A stretch of 43,702 nucleotides of DNA from an uncultured Opitutales bacterium (GTDB lineage Bacteria; Verrucomicrobiota; Verrucomicrobiia; Opitutales; Intestinicryptomonadaceae), in the NCBI GenBank assembly GCA_900548275.1, contig URJY01000015.1, positions 1-43,702 on the forward strand, written 5' to 3'. Under the pieces are notes generated by a model that made no database searches, was not told the origin of the DNA, and worked only from the letters and a program-made list of their open reading frames with translations. Of the stretch, positions 42,092-43,702 are shown one piece after another; position 1 is the first letter of the stretch, and every line of letters begins with the position of its first letter. The position numbers and the translations under genes are program-made.

Positions 42092-42678
42092 TCCTTTATG
42101 ATATTCTGTTCGAAGCCCATCGACTGCGCTATTCGCGCCGCAACGATATCGGCGGCGTCGCGGACGGTTTTCGGTTTGTTGTAGAACGAAAGCGCGGGCG
42201 GCAGAATCACCGCGCCCGCAAGGCAGAGCGTTTCCATATTTCTGATGTGCGTCAGGGCAAGCGGCGTCTCGCGCGGGCACACGACAAGCCGCCTGCGCTC
42301 CTTCAGCGCGACTTCCGCGGCGCGTACAATCAAATTGTCGGCTATTCCGTTTGCGATTTTCCCGAGCGTTTTCATCGAACACGGCGCGACCGCCATCGCG
42401 TCGAAACGGAACGAGCCGCTCGCGGGCGGTGCAAGGAAATCGTTCTCCCTGAAAAATTTCACGCAATCGGCGGCGGAGGAATCGAACATTGCAAGCGCGG
42501 ATTCCGCGTCGGCCGCGCCGTCGATTTCGGCGGGAATTATTTTCGCGGCGGCGTCGCTTACCGCGCAGTAGATTTCGGCTCCGCTTTTTGCGAGTATCGA
42601 AAGCAGGCTTATTCCGATTGTCGCGCCCGAAGCTCCCGTTATCGCGACGACCGCGCGCTTTTTTTCTCCGTTTGCCAT
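42079..42678 (-). CDS. ubiX: UbiX family flavin prenyltransferase
   Basis: A 199-residue flavin prenyltransferase that attaches a dimethylallyl unit to FMN to make the UbiD cofactor. Visible motifs: VAITGASGATIG at 11-22, VAPCSMKTLGKIANGIADNLI, ERRRLVVCPRETPL, and the FYNKPKTV segment near the end. Length is standard. It starts one base after the ubiA stop and overlaps ubiD, so the three are one operon. In futalosine-pathway bacteria this homologue is also called MqnM. Confidence 0.95.
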   Translation of the reverse strand: MANGEKKRAVVAITGASGATIGISLLSILAKSGAEIYCAVSDAAAKIIPAEIDGAADAESALAMFDSSAADCVKFFRENDFLAPPASGSFRFDAMAVAPCSMKTLGKIANGIADNLIVRAAEVALKERRRLVVCPRETPLALTHIRNMETLCLAGAVILPPALSFYNKPKTVRDAADIVAARIAQSMGFEQNIIKEWGL

Positions 42679-42679
42679 A

Positions 42680-43540
42680 TTAGAAAAGGTTGGATGCTAT
42701 GCCGACAAAAATCAGCCCCGAAATTGAAATGCTCTCGTAAAAGAAAACCAGCTGCGTCTTTTTGCCGCCGAACAACGCTATCGTAATCACGCCGAAAACG
42801 TAGAGGCAGGCAATCACCGCAACGCACGCCGCGTATACGGCGTTCAGCTTGAAGACAACCCCTACCGACGTAAGAAAAATCGCCGACAGCGCAAACGAAC
42901 ACGCCGCTATCGCAAGGGTCGCCCGCCGACCGAACCTCGCGGGTACGGAATGTAGCTTGTGGGTTTTGTCGAAGTCGATGTCCTGAAGCGCGTAGATTAG
43001 GTCGAAACCCGCAATGTTGAAGAGCAGGGCAAGCCCGAGCGGGAGAATGCGCGGGTCGAAAGAATCGGCGGCTGCAATCCACGCGCCGATTGGGGCGAGC
43101 GCGAGGGCAACACCCAAAATGTAGTGCGCCCCGAACGTGAAACGTTTTGCATACGAATATCCGAGCAAAACCGCAAGCGCGGGAAACGACAACCAGAAGC
43201 ACAGCCAATTTATCATCGCCGCAGAACCGACGAAAACCGCCGCCGAAATCGCCGTAAAAACGGAGGCATCGCGGACGGAAATTTTGCCCGTTACGGTGGG
43301 GCGGTTCATCGTGCGCGGATTTAGCGCGTCAATATCGCGGTCGGCGACCCTGTTGAAGCCCATCGCCGCCGAGCGGGCAGCCGCAAAAGCCACGACAGTC
43401 CAGACAATCTTCCAAATGCCGAAATCGAACCCGCAGAGCTTTGCCAGACAAAGAGCCGAGAGCGCAAATGGCAACGCAAAAAGCGTGTGCGCAAGTTTTA
43501 TCATCTCGGCGTAAACTTTCGCAGACTTAAAAAAATTCAT
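42680..43540 (-). CDS. UbiA family prenyltransferase, menaquinone-pathway type
   Basis: A 286-residue integral membrane prenyltransferase with eight to nine helices. The first Asp-rich motif is N63-R64-x-x-D67-x-x-x-D71 (NRVADRDIDALNPRT), the second lies in YALQDIDFDKTHKLHSVP; together they bind Mg-pyrophosphate of the isoprenyl donor. The NPRTxxRP element is typical of UbiA/MqnP proteins that prenylate hydroxybenzoate or dihydroxynaphthoate. The neighbours favour the futalosine (MqnP) route, which is common in Verrucomicrobia. ATG 43540 is chosen over an upstream in-frame codon. It is the first gene of the operon. Confidence 0.9.
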   Translation of the reverse strand: MNFFKSAKVYAEMIKLAHTLFALPFALSALCLAKLCGFDFGIWKIVWTVVAFAAARSAAMGFNRVADRDIDALNPRTMNRPTVTGKISVRDASVFTAISAAVFVGSAAMINWLCFWLSFPALAVLLGYSYAKRFTFGAHYILGVALALAPIGAWIAAADSFDPRILPLGLALLFNIAGFDLIYALQDIDFDKTHKLHSVPARFGRRATLAIAACSFALSAIFLTSVGVVFKLNAVYAACVAVIACLYVFGVITIALFGGKKTQLVFFYESISISGLIFVGIASNLF

Positions 43541-43579
43541 CCCCCAATATTTACACAATACCCCGCCAAGCTCAAGTAT

Positions 43580-43668
43580 AATGAATGAATTGCGCCGTAC
43601 ATTTTATAACGGCGCAAGAACCCACGCGACGGTAGGAGCTGTAAAATTTAAAATGAATAATGAATGAA
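43580..43668 (-). repeat. Dispersed repeat A, copy 2
   Basis: The inverted counterpart of 70-158, with the same core (CAGCTCCTACCGTCGCGTGGG on the minus strand), the hairpin GCGCCG / CGGCGC (43592-43615) and flanking ATTCATT runs. It lies 40 bases upstream of ubiA. Confidence 0.75.
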
Positions 43669-43696
43669 TTTTTGCGTTTATAAATAGACGCAAAAA
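43669..43696. repeat. Terminal hairpin at contig end
   Basis: A perfect nine-base stem TTTTTGCGT / ACGCAAAAA around a ten-base AT-rich loop. It adjoins repeat A and looks like another cassette of the repeat system. It ends six bases before the window edge. Confidence 0.55.
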
Positions 43697-43702
43697 GAAC
43701 AA

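Noticed and set aside
42092..42466. In-frame 125-codon N-terminal extension of the UbiD-like gene
   Set aside because: It lies entirely inside ubiX in another frame, is arginine-rich and has no UbiD similarity; ATG 42091 starts the family alignment.
1..43702. CRISPR arrays, tRNA or rRNA genes
   Set aside because: No regularly spaced direct repeats, cloverleaf sequences or rRNA-like stretches were seen in any intergenic region.

Overview
The window looks like a contig from an obligately anaerobic, host-gut Verrucomicrobiota lineage, probably Opitutales-like. This is inferred from gene content and moderately high GC, not from a marker tree. It carries a class III (oxygen-sensitive) ribonucleotide reductase, a second glycyl radical enzyme, UbiA/UbiX/UbiD homologues of the kind used in menaquinone synthesis, secreted glycan-active enzymes, a CBS-regulated family II pyrophosphatase, and few recognisable Shine-Dalgarno sequences. 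No tRNA, rRNA, CRISPR array, transposase or phage gene is visible. Both ends of the window carry the same ~90-bp intergenic repeat in opposite orientation, so the contig probably stops where a dispersed repeat broke the assembly.

Layout. (1) 1-461: an intergenic block made of modular hairpin repeats. (2) 462-4845: a tight four-gene operon of an MFS transporter, a DUF4380 (epimerase-like) protein, an UlaG-like metallo-hydrolase and a galactonate-dehydratase-like enolase-superfamily enzyme, closed by a strong terminator. It looks like sugar-acid uptake and catabolism. (3) 4921-6644, minus strand: a frameshifted membrane-protein gene, then gapA with a readable promoter and ribosome binding site. 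(4) 6885-19089: a carbohydrate region with a secreted DUF6259 glycosidase-like protein, a secreted beta-helix protein, a terminator-bounded operon (galM, radical-SAM activase, unassigned glycyl radical enzyme, sugar porter), and a secreted 1200-aa GH106 alpha-L-rhamnosidase-like protein. (5) 19106-33216: mostly housekeeping. It holds a CBS-DRTGG pyrophosphatase, rho, a Tat-exported TIM-barrel isomerase-like protein, mnmA coupled to a NifA-type regulator with a degenerate sigma-54 contact loop, then a coupled chain dnaX-rmuC-meaB-xerD, and mntP, an epimerase and dtd. (6) 33416-43540: a CPA2 antiporter, nrdG-nrdD with a putative leader peptide, thiE and an Asp23-like gene, and a ubiA-ubiX-ubiD operon on the minus strand.

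How the genes fit together. The secreted GH106, DUF6259 and beta-helix proteins would release rhamnose-containing sugars. The sugar porter imports them, GalM interconverts anomers, and the glycyl radical enzyme with its own activase performs an unassigned anaerobic radical step in the same transcript. The first operon suggests a parallel sugar-acid route.

Most notable observations: a glycyl radical enzyme of a short, unassigned type locked into a sugar operon; dnaX with a run of ten A at the end of domain III, where a one-base change opens a conserved-looking 117-codon tail overlapping the next gene; a NifA-family regulator whose GAFTGA loop is replaced; a 28-codon ORF with the strongest Shine-Dalgarno in the window, overlapping the nrdD start; and two families of hairpin-rich dispersed repeats.
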